This document shows positions 50,793 to 60,596 of a stretch of DNA of 64,000 bases, piece by piece (position 1 is the first letter of the stretch; each line of letters starts with the position of its first letter). Location of the stretch: assembly GCA_020438865.1 (NCBI GenBank), contig JAGQTU010000001.1, positions 190,933 to 254,932 of the forward strand, read 5' to 3'. The notes under the pieces were generated by a model. That model did not search any database. It was not told the origin of the DNA and saw only the letters and a list, made by a program, of their open reading frames with translations. Source of the DNA: Mycobacterium sp. (GTDB taxonomy: Bacteria; Actinomycetota; Actinomycetes; Mycobacteriales; Mycobacteriaceae). The translations under genes were made by a program, and so were the position numbers.

Positions 50793-51208
50793 CGATGCCC
50801 GCGGCCCTGGCCGAGGTGGTCTCCGACTTCGCCGACGTCACCGGCCAGGACAAGCTCGCGCTGCTGCTGGAGTTCGCCAACGAGCTGCCCCCGCTGCCCG
50901 CCGACCTCGAGGAGGCGGCCATGGAACCGGTGCCGGAATGCCAGTCGCCGCTGTTCCTGCACGTCGACGCCGCCGACCCCGACCACGTCCGGCTGCACTT
51001 CAGCGCGCCCCCGGAGGCCCCGACCACCCGCGGTTTCGCCTCGATTCTGGCCACCGGCCTGGACGGCCAGTCCGCCGCCGCCATCCTGGCCGTTCCGGAC
51101 GATTTCTACGCAGATCTGGGGCTGGCCGCGCTGATCAGCCCGCTGCGACTGCGGGGCATGGCGGCGATGCTGACGCGGATCAAGCGCCGGCTGCGCGCGG
51201 GCGGCTGA
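50789..51208 (+). CDS. SufE-like sulfur-acceptor protein (Rv3284-type)
   Basis: A 139-residue SufE-fold protein. The conserved Cys is in [15 protein letters not shown] (residue 51 or so), the position that takes up sulfur from a desulfurase or sulfurtransferase; [26 protein letters not shown] follows as usual. Overlap of its ATG with the sseA stop argues that SseA and this protein act together in sulfur transfer. Confidence 0.9.
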   Translation: MTMPAALAEVVSDFADVTGQDKLALLLEFANELPPLPADLEEAAMEPVPECQSPLFLHVDAADPDHVRLHFSAPPEAPTTRGFASILATGLDGQSAAAILAVPDDFYADLGLAALISPLRLRGMAAMLTRIKRRLRAGG

Positions 51209-51299
51209 AAGCTACTCGTTGGTAGGGGCACCGGTACATCCGGGCCGGGTGAGCGCCGCCTAGACTGCCGTGCGAACCTGTTCTTTAAGACGTTCTTAG

Positions 51300-53835
<2,536 letters not shown>

Positions 53836-53840
53836 GCCGC

Positions 53841-54215
53841 ATGATGTACCCCGTGGGCGAGGAAATCGAACAGATCCGGATCGGCACCGCCGAACGCGAG
53901 GACGCGATGCGGCTGTTGAGCCGGCAGTTCTCCGAGGGTCGGCTCAACCCGGACGAGTTCTCCGAGCGCAGTGCCGCGATCAGCGCCGCGCTCACCCGCG
54001 CCGACCTGGCCCCGGTCTTCGCCGACCTGCCGGACAAGCCGGGTGTCCCGGTGGTGGGCGACCCCACCCGCGACCCGGCGCGGGACTGGCGCTCCATCGT
54101 GATGGCCCTGGTTCCGTTGGTGGCACTGGCGTTCACGATCCTGGTGCCGCACGGCTGGCTGGCCTGGCTGGCGCTGCCGGTGGTCGGCATGCTGCTCTAC
54201 GGCCGGCGCCGCTGA
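53841..54215 (+). CDS. DUF1707-domain membrane protein
   Basis: A 124-residue protein: DUF1707 domain at residues about 8-60 (RIGTAEREDAMRLLSRQFSEGRL, EFSERSAAISAALTRADLAPVFADLP), then two transmembrane helices at the C-terminus (WRSIVMALVPLVALAFTILV and GWLAWLALPVVGMLLYG). DUF1707 is a small helical domain common in actinobacterial membrane proteins and often fused to envelope-stress modules. Function unknown. Double ATG; either may be used. Confidence 0.85.
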   Translation: MMYPVGEEIEQIRIGTAEREDAMRLLSRQFSEGRLNPDEFSERSAAISAALTRADLAPVFADLPDKPGVPVVGDPTRDPARDWRSIVMALVPLVALAFTILVPHGWLAWLALPVVGMLLYGRRR

Positions 54216-54218
54216 GCC

Positions 54219-54545
54219 GTGCAACCCGTCGAGATCAACGCCGGCCGTTGGTATCTGCGCGCGCTGCGCGCCGACGACCGCGTCGACGACCGGCCCGCGC
54301 TGGCCGACCTCGGTGAGCACGATCCCGGTTACGTCGCCCGCAGCGCCACGGGCTGGACCGACGACACCGGCTACGGCTGGGCGGTCTGCGAGCCCACCAC
54401 CGGCGAGTTGCTCGCCGAGGTGCGCGTCGACCCGCGACTCGGCGTGCTGAGCACCCGCGCCCGGGCCGGTCACGACGATGCCGCGGCGGCGGCCGCGGAG
54501 TCGGTGCGCCGGTTCGCAGCCGCGGCGCTGAACCTGGCGCTCTAG
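54219..54545 (+). CDS. Small hypothetical protein with GNAT-like N-terminal pattern
   Basis: A 108-residue protein starting at GTG three bases after the DUF1707 stop. The opening GRWYLRALRADDRVDDRPALADLG and the later WAVCEPTTGELLAEVRVD resemble the first strands of GNAT acetyltransferases, but the acetyl-CoA binding Q/RxxGxG/A region is absent, so it is at most a partial fold. Probably co-transcribed with the upstream gene. It overlaps the convergent nucleotidyltransferase gene by 4 bases. Confidence 0.6.
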   Translation: MQPVEINAGRWYLRALRADDRVDDRPALADLGEHDPGYVARSATGWTDDTGYGWAVCEPTTGELLAEVRVDPRLGVLSTRARAGHDDAAAAAAESVRRFAAAALNLAL

Positions 54546-55078
54546 CGGGTGTCGATATCGGCGCCGGTGGCCAGGTCGGCGCAGTCGACGGCCGCCACGT
54601 CGGCCCGCCCGGCCAGGAATCCCCGCGCCCCCTCGTCGTCGGTGAGCGCAGCCCAGTGCCCGCGCGCGATGACGACGGGATGCCCCGGGCGGCCGTCGTA
54701 GGTGGCGCGGGCGATACCGGACGGTGCGCGGCGGGCGGCGCCGAGCACCCGAGCCACCACATTGGCCCCGATGTCGGGGGTGTCGACGGTCAGCACCACG
54801 GCGAAGTCCGCCGCCGGGAGAGCGGCCAGCCCGGTCCGCAGCGATGCGCCCGGCCCGCGCCGCCAGTCCGGTGCGATCACCGCCCGGGCCGGCGCCGGGA
54901 CGTCGACCACCGCCGCGCCCAACACCACCACCACCTCGTCGCACCCGCCGCCGGACAGCGCCGCCACCGCGGCGCGCAACCAGGCGCCCCGCTCGGCAAG
55001 CACCTTCGGCATGCCGAATCGGGTCCCGGCCCCGGCCGCCAGCAAAACCCCGGCGGCCGCGGGCGCGGGCTGTGACAT
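54542..55078 (-). CDS. MobA/MocA-like NTP transferase domain protein
   Basis: A 178-residue nucleotidyltransferase with the P-loop-like LLAAGAGTRFGMPKVL at the N-terminus, PGASLRTGLAALP and the metal-binding VVLTVDTPDIG. It resembles the MocA-type enzymes that add CMP or GMP to molybdopterin, but the shortness and the absence of molybdenum genes nearby leave the substrate open. A Met seven codons upstream is an alternative start. Confidence 0.82.
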   Translation of the reverse strand: MSQPAPAAAGVLLAAGAGTRFGMPKVLAERGAWLRAAVAALSGGGCDEVVVVLGAAVVDVPAPARAVIAPDWRRGPGASLRTGLAALPAADFAVVLTVDTPDIGANVVARVLGAARRAPSGIARATYDGRPGHPVVIARGHWAALTDDEGARGFLAGRADVAAVDCADLATGADIDTR

Positions 55079-55278
55079 GGGGTCATTCAACCTGAGCATT
55101 ATGAGAAGTCAGCGCATTTGTTGTTGCCATCATCCGATGGGCGTAGGGTTCAAAACAGGTTGAGTTAACAGCCGCCAGGAAATTGCGTCAAAGACGTGCA
55201 CGGCGCGCAGGCTCCCGCACTTCAATCTTCACAACTTGACGTGATCCTCAGTAGGAACTTTCGACTGACGGAGTCACA
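55079..55278. other. Intergenic region upstream of the STAS gene
   Basis: A 200-base, comparatively AT-rich gap between two divergent genes. It contains TTGACG (near 55237) as a possible -35 for the STAS gene and GGAG 7 bases before its ATG, but no convincing -10 or SigF element. No coding frame is seen. Confidence 0.3.
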
Positions 55279-55716
55279 ATGTCTCTATATGGAACAAATC
55301 ATTCACCCGAACGTTCGCCGGGCACCGTCGAGTGCCACACCGCACGGTTCACCACCCAGTGGACCACCGACAACGTCGGGATCATCGCCGTCGGCGGCGA
55401 ACTGGACGCCTCCAACGCCACCGCTTTCGCCGACCACGTCGCGCAGTGCGCCACGGATGGCGACCCCCTGGTCCTCGATCTGAGCGGGCTGGAATTCTTT
55501 GGTACCGCAGGCTTTTCGGCCCTGCACACCATCAACGTGCGCTGCGCCGACACCACGTCGCGCTGGGTGCTGGTCATCGGTGACGCGGTGGCACGGCTGT
55601 TGCGGGTGTGCGATCCGGACGGGACGCTGCCCGTGGCGGATTCGGTGCCCGCGGCGGTCAAGCGACTCGACGACGAGCCGCGCCGGCTACTGAAGCTCGT
55701 CCCTGAGCCGAGTTAG
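55279..55716 (+). CDS. STAS-domain anti-sigma factor antagonist-like protein
   Basis: A 145-residue STAS protein (RsbV/SpoIIAA type). The core reads IAVGGELDASNATAFADHV and LVLDLSGLEFFGTAGFSALHTI. At the position of the phosphorylatable Ser in classical antagonists (DSSG) this protein has Thr76 (FGTAG). Such proteins bind RsbW-type kinases and free the sigma factor. It converges on sigF with a 30-base overlap and sits beside rsbW, an arrangement I do not recall in M. tuberculosis, so it is a strong candidate partner for the RsbW encoded next door. Confidence 0.9.
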   Translation: MSLYGTNHSPERSPGTVECHTARFTTQWTTDNVGIIAVGGELDASNATAFADHVAQCATDGDPLVLDLSGLEFFGTAGFSALHTINVRCADTTSRWVLVIGDAVARLLRVCDPDGTLPVADSVPAAVKRLDDEPRRLLKLVPEPS

Positions 55717-56478
55717 CGACTTCGCCAGCAGCCGGGAGACGTGCATCTGCGAGATGCCGACCCGCTCGGCGATCTGGGTCTGGGTCAGGGATTCGAAGAA
55801 CCGCAACAGCAGCACGGTGCGCTCGCGCTCCGGCAGCGCGGCGAGCAACGGCCGCAGGGCTTCCCGGTTCTCGATCTGATCCAGACTCAGATCGACGTCG
55901 CCGAGTGTGTCGACGATCGCCGGCGCGTCCTCGTCGCTCCCGCCACCGCCGCTGTCGATCGACAGCGTGTTGTACGAGCTGCCCGCGATCAGGCCCTCGA
56001 CCACCTCTTCGCGGTCCATGTCGAGTTCGGCGGCGAGTTCGGTCGCGGTGGGGGCGCGGCCGAGCCGCTGCGACAACTCGGAGGTCGCGGCGCCCAACCG
56101 CAGGTGCAGTTCCTTCAGGCGTCGCGGCACCTTGACCGACCAGCTGTTGTCGCGGAAGTGCCGCCGGACCTCACCCATGATGGTCGGGACCGCGAATGAC
56201 ACGAAATCCGAACCGGTTTCGACGTCGAAGCGGATCACCGCGTTGACCAGGCCGACCCGTGCCACCTGAACCAGGTCGTCGCGGGGCTCACCGCGCCCGT
56301 CGAACCGGCGGGCGATGTGATCGGCCAACGGCAGGCATCTCTCGACGATCCGGTCCCGATGCCGTTGGAACTGCGGAGATTCCGGTTCCAGCTTGGCCAG
56401 TTCCCGGAACATGTCCGGGACATCGGCGTACTCGGAAGTCGGCCGGGATGACGAACCGCCCGCGGCTCGGGGACTCAC
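55687..56478 (-). CDS. sigF: Stress/stationary-phase sigma factor SigF
   Basis: A 263-residue group 3 sigma factor with regions 2 (VERCLPLADHIARRF, RGEPRDDLVQVARVGLVNAVIRFD, FVSFAVPTIMGEVRRHFRDN), 3 (VPRRLKELHLRLGAATSELSQRLGR) and 4 (ERERTVLLLRFFESLTQTQIAERVGISQMHVSRLL). The GTG overlaps the rsbW stop (GTGA). It directs transcription from GTTT-N15-17-GGGTA promoters, one of which lies upstream of rsbW, giving autoregulation. In mycobacteria SigF controls stationary-phase, oxidative stress and pigment genes. Confidence 0.97.
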   Translation of the reverse strand: MSPRAAGGSSSRPTSEYADVPDMFRELAKLEPESPQFQRHRDRIVERCLPLADHIARRFDGRGEPRDDLVQVARVGLVNAVIRFDVETGSDFVSFAVPTIMGEVRRHFRDNSWSVKVPRRLKELHLRLGAATSELSQRLGRAPTATELAAELDMDREEVVEGLIAGSSYNTLSIDSGGGGSDEDAPAIVDTLGDVDLSLDQIENREALRPLLAALPERERTVLLLRFFESLTQTQIAERVGISQMHVSRLLAKSLTRLRDELQ

Positions 56479-56903
56479 CTCGCGGAGCCTGCCCGCCTCG
56501 TGGTCAGGCTGATGCCGAAGATGAGCTGGTCCGCGCCGGGGTCGTGACCGTTGTGGAAGGTCTGCACATCGTCGGTCAGCGAACTCAGCACATGCCAGCT
56601 GAAACTGCCGGGGGTGACCACGTCGTAGGTGTCGCATTCGGTGGAGGCCTGCACCACCACCTCGTCGCCCTGTCCGTCCACCACCACCACCAGGGTGGCG
56701 TCCGGTGCGGCCGAACGGATCAGCCGTGTACAGGCCTCGTCGACGGCGAGCCGCAGGTCGGCGACCGCGTCGAAGTCGAGGTCCTCGAAGGTCCCGACGG
56801 CGCCGATCAGGGTGCGCAGCACGGCGAGGTTCTCCAGCCGCGCGGCGACCCTCACCTCGACCGCGCCCGCGCTTCGGTGTGCCCGGCCGTCGCCGTCCGT
56901 CAT
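56475..56903 (-). CDS. rsbW: Anti-sigma F factor RsbW (UsfX)
   Basis: A 142-residue HATPase-fold anti-sigma factor that binds SigF. The ATP-site motifs are weak: VADLRLAVDEACTRLIRSA includes the N-box position and the later G-boxes are degenerate, as noted for UsfX. The ATG chosen has GGGAGG 5 bases upstream and opens MTDGDGRAHRSAGAV; an earlier in-frame ATG adds 19 residues without similarity. Coupled to sigF, and downstream of a SigF promoter. Confidence 0.95.
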   Translation of the reverse strand: MTDGDGRAHRSAGAVEVRVAARLENLAVLRTLIGAVGTFEDLDFDAVADLRLAVDEACTRLIRSAAPDATLVVVVDGQGDEVVVQASTECDTYDVVTPGSFSWHVLSSLTDDVQTFHNGHDPGADQLIFGISLTTRRAGSAR

Positions 56904-57019
56904 GTGACCTCCCGCCAACGTCGAGCCGACACTACTCCCACGCAGCGTCCCGCTATTCACGCGCGCACGCGGTATTCGAGCACGGCATTGGCCAAGGAGT
57001 CGTCATGGTGGCCCTTCAG

Positions 57020-57046
57020 TACCCACCAACCTTCGAGTCCCAAACC
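57020..57046 (-). promoter_or_regulatory. SigF-type promoter of rsbW-sigF
   Basis: On the minus strand GGTTT (57042-57046), a 17-base spacer and GGGTAC (-10, starting at 57024) match the SigF consensus. The predicted start near 57010 gives a leader of about 105 nt before rsbW. This supports autoregulation of sigF. Confidence 0.8.
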
Positions 57047-57147
57047 TGTTGAGCGCAAGAATCGGCGCCCCGATCCGGGACGCGTTCGCCAGTTGGCGCG
57101 TTTGCCGTAATAAAGCGCCGATCGCGAGTTGCTCATCGAGGCGGCGA

Positions 57148-58293
57148 TCAGGCGACACCGGCGGGGACCAGTCGGCGGTAGCCGCGCAGCGCGTCGGTCG
57201 CGACCCGGTCCCACGAGTAGCGGGCGCACACGCGATCCCGCCCGGCGAGGCCGAGGCTGCGCCGCAGGAACGAATCCCGCAAGATGCCGGTGAGGGCTTC
57301 AGCACACTCGCGGGGCCGGTTCGGGACGACAAACCGGCCGGTGACGTCGTGCACGACGGTGTCGAGCATGCCTCCAAGGGCCGATGCAACCACGGGGATA
57401 CCACACGCCATCGCTTCCAGCGCGACGATCCCGAACTCCGCGTAGCGCGGTGTGCAGGTCACGACATCGGCCGAGCGCAGCATGGCCGGCATGTCGTCGC
57501 GCAACACCGCCCCCGTGAAGACCACGCGGTCGGCCACGCCCAACTCAGCGGCCAGTCTCCGCAACCTGCCCACCTCGGGATCGGCGGCGACCCGCCGGGC
57601 CTCCGGTCCGCCGACGATGACGAACTCGGCGTCTGGGACTGTCGGCAGCGCCTCGATGACCGTATCGAAACCGTTGCCGGGCAACATCTTACCGACAGCT
57701 ACAATGCGCGGGCGCTCGGTTCGCGCAGCAATCGGGCCCTCGGTGGAGAACTTCTGCAGGTCGATGCCCCGGGGCACCACCGAGGTCCGGGTGCGAGGCC
57801 GGCCGAGCCGGCCGAGTTCGAACACTTCCTCGGTGGAGGTTGCCGCCACCCAGGTGGCATGGTGGGCAAGGGTTCTCTCCAATTTGGCTCGGGCGCTTGG
57901 ACTTTCGCCCCAGCCCAGGCCATGGAACGTCTGCACGGTCGGGACCCGGTGGACACGGGCGGCCAGTTGGGCGGCGATACCCGGCATCCAGAAGTGGGCG
58001 TGCGCCAAATCCGGTGGTCCGGCACTCCACCGTCGGTCCAGATACTCCGCATAAGCACCCAGGTGGTCCAGTTGGTCCGCCCCGGACAGCGGCACGGCGG
58101 GCCCGGCAGGCACATTCACCACCGTGTATCCCTGAGGCACGACGGCCTCGTCCGGACTGGCCGGGTCGGTCCGCCGGGTGTAGAGGATCACTTCGTGCCC
58201 CTGGCCTGCCATCGCCGCGGACAACTCGGCGGCGCCTCCGCGCACCTCGACGGAGCTGGCTCGCTCGGAAAGCATGGCGATCCGCACAATCAC
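57148..58293 (-). CDS. GT4-family glycosyltransferase
   Basis: A 381-residue GT-B glycosyltransferase: N-terminal MLSERASSVEVRGGAAELSAAMA...EVILYTRR, HAHFWMPGIAAQLA, a hinge, and the C-terminal nucleotide-sugar site VVGKMLPGNGFDTVIEAL, RYAEFGIVALEAMACGIPVVAS with the Glu pair of the GT4 family. Similar genes make glycosyl-glycerate, trehalose- or cell-envelope sugars; acceptor and donor are unknown. Placement upstream of the SigF promoter and rsbW suggests a stress link. Start is GTG (a second GTG two codons on is possible). Confidence 0.88.
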   Translation of the reverse strand: MIVRIAMLSERASSVEVRGGAAELSAAMAGQGHEVILYTRRTDPASPDEAVVPQGYTVVNVPAGPAVPLSGADQLDHLGAYAEYLDRRWSAGPPDLAHAHFWMPGIAAQLAARVHRVPTVQTFHGLGWGESPSARAKLERTLAHHATWVAATSTEEVFELGRLGRPRTRTSVVPRGIDLQKFSTEGPIAARTERPRIVAVGKMLPGNGFDTVIEALPTVPDAEFVIVGGPEARRVAADPEVGRLRRLAAELGVADRVVFTGAVLRDDMPAMLRSADVVTCTPRYAEFGIVALEAMACGIPVVASALGGMLDTVVHDVTGRFVVPNRPRECAEALTGILRDSFLRRSLGLAGRDRVCARYSWDRVATDALRGYRRLVPAGVA

Positions 58294-58409
58294 CCCACCA
58301 TCGAAGGGCTGCCGCCAACCTGCACTACTGCGGTGTAACCCCGATTATTGCCCGATTAAACATTTTGACGGGCCGCGCCGGCGGCGGCGAAACGGGTATC
58401 TTGGCTGAG

Positions 58410-58613
58410 GTGAGCGAGCGCGATTGGATGTCCGACGAGGTGCCGGAAGCCGATGCCGCCGAGCAGTTGCGGCCCGCCGCCGATCCGGACGTATTCGACG
58501 ACGATGTATTCGAAGATCCCGACCGTCGCGGCGCACCGCTGGAGAGCAACGAATCAGACTGGCATGAACAGCATCTGATCGTCGAGGACCCGGACCCGGA
58601 CGAGATCCGCTAG
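58410..58613 (+). CDS. Small acidic hypothetical protein
   Basis: A 67-residue, strongly acidic protein (18 or more Asp/Glu; VFDDDVFEDPD, LIVEDPDPDEIR) with no predicted membrane segment. No family recognised. The GTG follows TATCTT by 7 bases, consistent with leaderless translation; an ATG six codons on is an alternative. It lies between the divergent glycosyltransferase and the SigF-controlled SAP/CsbD genes. Confidence 0.65.
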   Translation: MSERDWMSDEVPEADAAEQLRPAADPDVFDDDVFEDPDRRGAPLESNESDWHEQHLIVEDPDPDEIR

Positions 58614-58690
58614 CTCGTCCAGGAATCGCCCCCTGTGCTGGCATTACCAGCGCTTTCCGCCGCGTTTCGGCGGTTGCCCCGACATTACGT

Positions 58691-58717
58691 GTTTGATCCC
58701 GGTGCCGAGTTGGGTAC
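58691..58717 (+). promoter_or_regulatory. SigF-type promoter of the SAP-csbD operon
   Basis: GTTT (58691-58694), a 17-base spacer and GGGTAC (58712-58717) reproduce the rsbW-sigF promoter architecture exactly. The predicted start near 58725 gives a leader of about 35 nt that carries AAAGGAGG for the first gene. Confidence 0.8.
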
Positions 58718-58759
58718 AGGGCTGCGGAGGGGGTTGCAACCGCAGCAAAGGAGGTAGGG

Positions 58760-58936
58760 ATGCCGAACAGCAATATCGCTACGGCCGACGACATTCGGCA
58801 CTTCCGGCCCAGTCGGTCCTGTGCCTACGAGGGCTGGACCGTCGCGGAGCTCAAGAAGCGGGCCAAGCAACTTGGTATCTCCGGCTACTCGGGCCTGAGC
58901 AAGGAAAAGCTGATCTCACTGATCCGCAGCTACTGA
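58760..58936 (+). CDS. SAP/Rho-N-type small protein
   Basis: A 58-residue protein, MPNSNIATADDIRHF at the start and a helix-extended-helix WTVAELKKRAKQLGISGYSGLSKEKLISLIRSY that matches the SAP or Rho N-terminal fold, a nucleic-acid binding unit. Small size put it below usual gene-finder limits. A strong AAAGGAGG lies 5 bases before the ATG. Co-transcribed with csbD (15 bases downstream) from a SigF promoter, so probably a stress-induced DNA/RNA-binding protein; function otherwise unknown. Confidence 0.88.
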   Translation: MPNSNIATADDIRHFRPSRSCAYEGWTVAELKKRAKQLGISGYSGLSKEKLISLIRSY

Positions 58937-58951
58937 CCCGGAAAGGGAAAC

Positions 58952-59197
58952 ATGTCTGACGACGACAAGAACAACAGCGGTCCCGCCGAAGCCATCAAGG
59001 GCGTCGTGGAGGACGCCAAGGGCAAGGCCAAGGAGGCCGTCGGCACCGTCGCCGGCCGCAACGACCTGGTCGAGGAGGGCAAGGCCCAGCAGGACAAGGC
59101 CGAGGCCCAGCGCGACGCGGCGCGGAAGGAAGCCGAAGCGGAGTCGGCCCGGGCCGGCGCCAAGGCGGCCGAGAAGCGCCAGGAATCCCACCAGTAA
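58952..59197 (+). CDS. csbD: CsbD-family stress protein
   Basis: An 81-residue, highly charged protein with the CsbD motif GVVEDAKGKAKEAVGTVAGRNDLVEEGKAQQDKAEAQ followed by Ala/Glu/Lys-rich repeats, likely an extended helix or intrinsically disordered protectant. CsbD-like genes belong to general-stress regulons (SigB in Bacillus, SigF in mycobacteria). It follows the SAP gene in the same operon and ends at a terminator. Confidence 0.92.
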   Translation: MSDDDKNNSGPAEAIKGVVEDAKGKAKEAVGTVAGRNDLVEEGKAQQDKAEAQRDAARKEAEAESARAGAKAAEKRQESHQ

Positions 59198-59213
59198 CTC
59201 GTCCGCGTGAAGG

Positions 59214-59242
59214 AGCCCAGTCCCGTTCGGGGCTGGGCTTTT
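59214..59242 (+). terminator. Rho-independent terminator after csbD
   Basis: AGCCCAGTCCCG and CGGGGCTGGGCT pair over 11-12 bp with one G-T pair and a tight loop, followed directly by TTTT. Outer GTGAA/TTCAC may extend the stem past a small bulge. Confidence 0.8.
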
Positions 59243-59251
59243 CACGTCGGG

Positions 59252-59905
59252 TCAGGTGGGCAGCCGGGTGTGCGCGGTCAGCAGTAGCCGGTCGTAGTTG
59301 CCGCGGTCGGGCAGCGCCTCGTCGTATTCGAGGGCCAGGAAGTCCCGGATGATCTGCTCGGCGAGCACCCGCAGCTTGACGTTGGTCTCCTGCGAGCGCC
59401 ACCGCAACAGCTCGAACGCGGTGTCCTCGGTGATCCGGTAGACCAGCATGAGCATGCCCTTGGCCTGGTCGATCGCGCTGCGGGACTCGGCGATCTCGGC
59501 GACCGCCTCGTTGAGCAGTTCCTGCTTCTCCTCCCGCAGCGACGGCGTGACGTCGACATAGAAGCCGTGGGTGCCGATGACCGCACCAGAATCGTCGCAG
59601 AGCTGGTCGCCGATGACGACGACGGAATGCACCTCGCCGCGGGTGTCGACGATGCGGTGCCGGGTGCTGAACGCGCCCGAGGTGCGGCGGATCTCGGCGA
59701 GCGTGGCTGCCACCGGGCCGTAGTCGTCCGGATGTTTGTGCGAGAGAACGAGTTCGGTGGTGGGGACCACCGTGCCGGGCTGGTAGCCGTGCATCTGCTG
59801 GACCTGGGGCGACCACTCCCAGCGCTGGTCGGCGAAGTGGAACCGGAACCAGCCCACCCGCTGCGGCGCGCCGCCGGCCAGGGCGTGTTCGAGATCCTCG
59901 CTCAT
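59252..59905 (-). CDS. PAS-ANTAR domain protein
   Basis: A 217-residue protein with an N-terminal PAS fold (GWFRFHFADQRWEWSPQVQQMHGY..., about 20-130) and a C-terminal ANTAR domain (about 150-205: AEIAESRSAIDQAKGMLMLVYRITEDTAFELLRWRSQ) that binds paired RNA hexaloops and prevents termination. The signal is presumably sensed by PAS. It starts within the stop of the lipoprotein gene (TGATG), so the two are co-expressed. In mycobacteria ANTAR regulators act on distant genes; targets here are not visible. Confidence 0.9.
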   Translation of the reverse strand: MSEDLEHALAGGAPQRVGWFRFHFADQRWEWSPQVQQMHGYQPGTVVPTTELVLSHKHPDDYGPVAATLAEIRRTSGAFSTRHRIVDTRGEVHSVVVIGDQLCDDSGAVIGTHGFYVDVTPSLREEKQELLNEAVAEIAESRSAIDQAKGMLMLVYRITEDTAFELLRWRSQETNVKLRVLAEQIIRDFLALEYDEALPDRGNYDRLLLTAHTRLPT

Positions 59906-60585
59906 CACCGCCCCGACAGTTCCCACACGCTGGCCGACATCCGGTCGGTCATCGTGGTGACGGTGATCTGTCCGCCGTCGTCGCCCTGGCAGGCCATCGC
60001 CTGCACGACGGCATTGTTGCGCAGCCGCGCCTCGCCGTGGCACACCCAGGTGATCGGGATGCCGATCTGCTGTTTGGTCCAGCGCACGGTGTCGGCGTTG
60101 ATCTCCGGTACCGAGAACTTCCATGCGGCGTCACCGCCGGTGCTCAGCGCCCGCTGACCGTCGCAGGCCTTGGCGTCCTTGCTTCCGCTGGTGAAGGCGG
60201 CCGCCGCGGTTCGGGCGTCGGGATAGATGGCGACCGCCTCGGCGATCGCGTGGTCGTGTTGGTCGCCGTCGGTGTAGAGCAGGGTGTGAAAGCCCGACCA
60301 GCTGTCCCCCAGGAAAGCCGCCATGCCGGCGGCGTCGAGGGCCGAGCAGGCCGGCACGGCGGACGAACCCGCGATGGGGCGAACCTGGTCGGCGTCGACC
60401 TGGAGCTTGACGCCGGCGACGTCACGCAGTTGGGCAGGGCCGATCAGGATCTGGTCGGTGTCGTCGGCACGCAGCGGCTGCAGCGACTGGGCCGGGTTCC
60501 AGACGGCGACTCCGGCGACGGTGTGCGCACACCCGGCCAGCACCAGCAGCGCAGCCGAGGCGAGGAGTACCAGCAGCGGCCGCAT
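59905..60585 (-). CDS. PknH-type sensor-domain lipoprotein
   Basis: A 226-residue lipoprotein with lipobox VLAGC (Cys19) and an extracytoplasmic domain of the PknH-like sensor type: four cysteines in VPACSALD, KACDGQ, WVCHGE and MACQGD likely form two disulfides, and DSWSGFHTLLYTDGDQHDHAIAEAVAIYPDA is typical. Free-standing versions (LppH-like) occur in mycobacteria; ligand unknown. Coupled to a PAS-ANTAR gene downstream. The stop of this gene overlaps that gene's start. Confidence 0.9.
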   Translation of the reverse strand: MRPLLVLLASAALLVLAGCAHTVAGVAVWNPAQSLQPLRADDTDQILIGPAQLRDVAGVKLQVDADQVRPIAGSSAVPACSALDAAGMAAFLGDSWSGFHTLLYTDGDQHDHAIAEAVAIYPDARTAAAAFTSGSKDAKACDGQRALSTGGDAAWKFSVPEINADTVRWTKQQIGIPITWVCHGEARLRNNAVVQAMACQGDDGGQITVTTMTDRMSASVWELSGR

Positions 60586-60596
60586 ATGACGAAATG

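Noticed and set aside
56904-57019. A usfY-like gene between the SigF promoter and rsbW
   Set aside because: Only a 16-codon frame is present with no ribosome site and no similarity to UsfY.
58335-58361. Possible third SigF promoter for the glycosyltransferase (GTTT-N16-GGGTTA, minus strand)
   Set aside because: The -10 deviates from GGGTA at a conserved position. Without mapping data the match is too weak to list.
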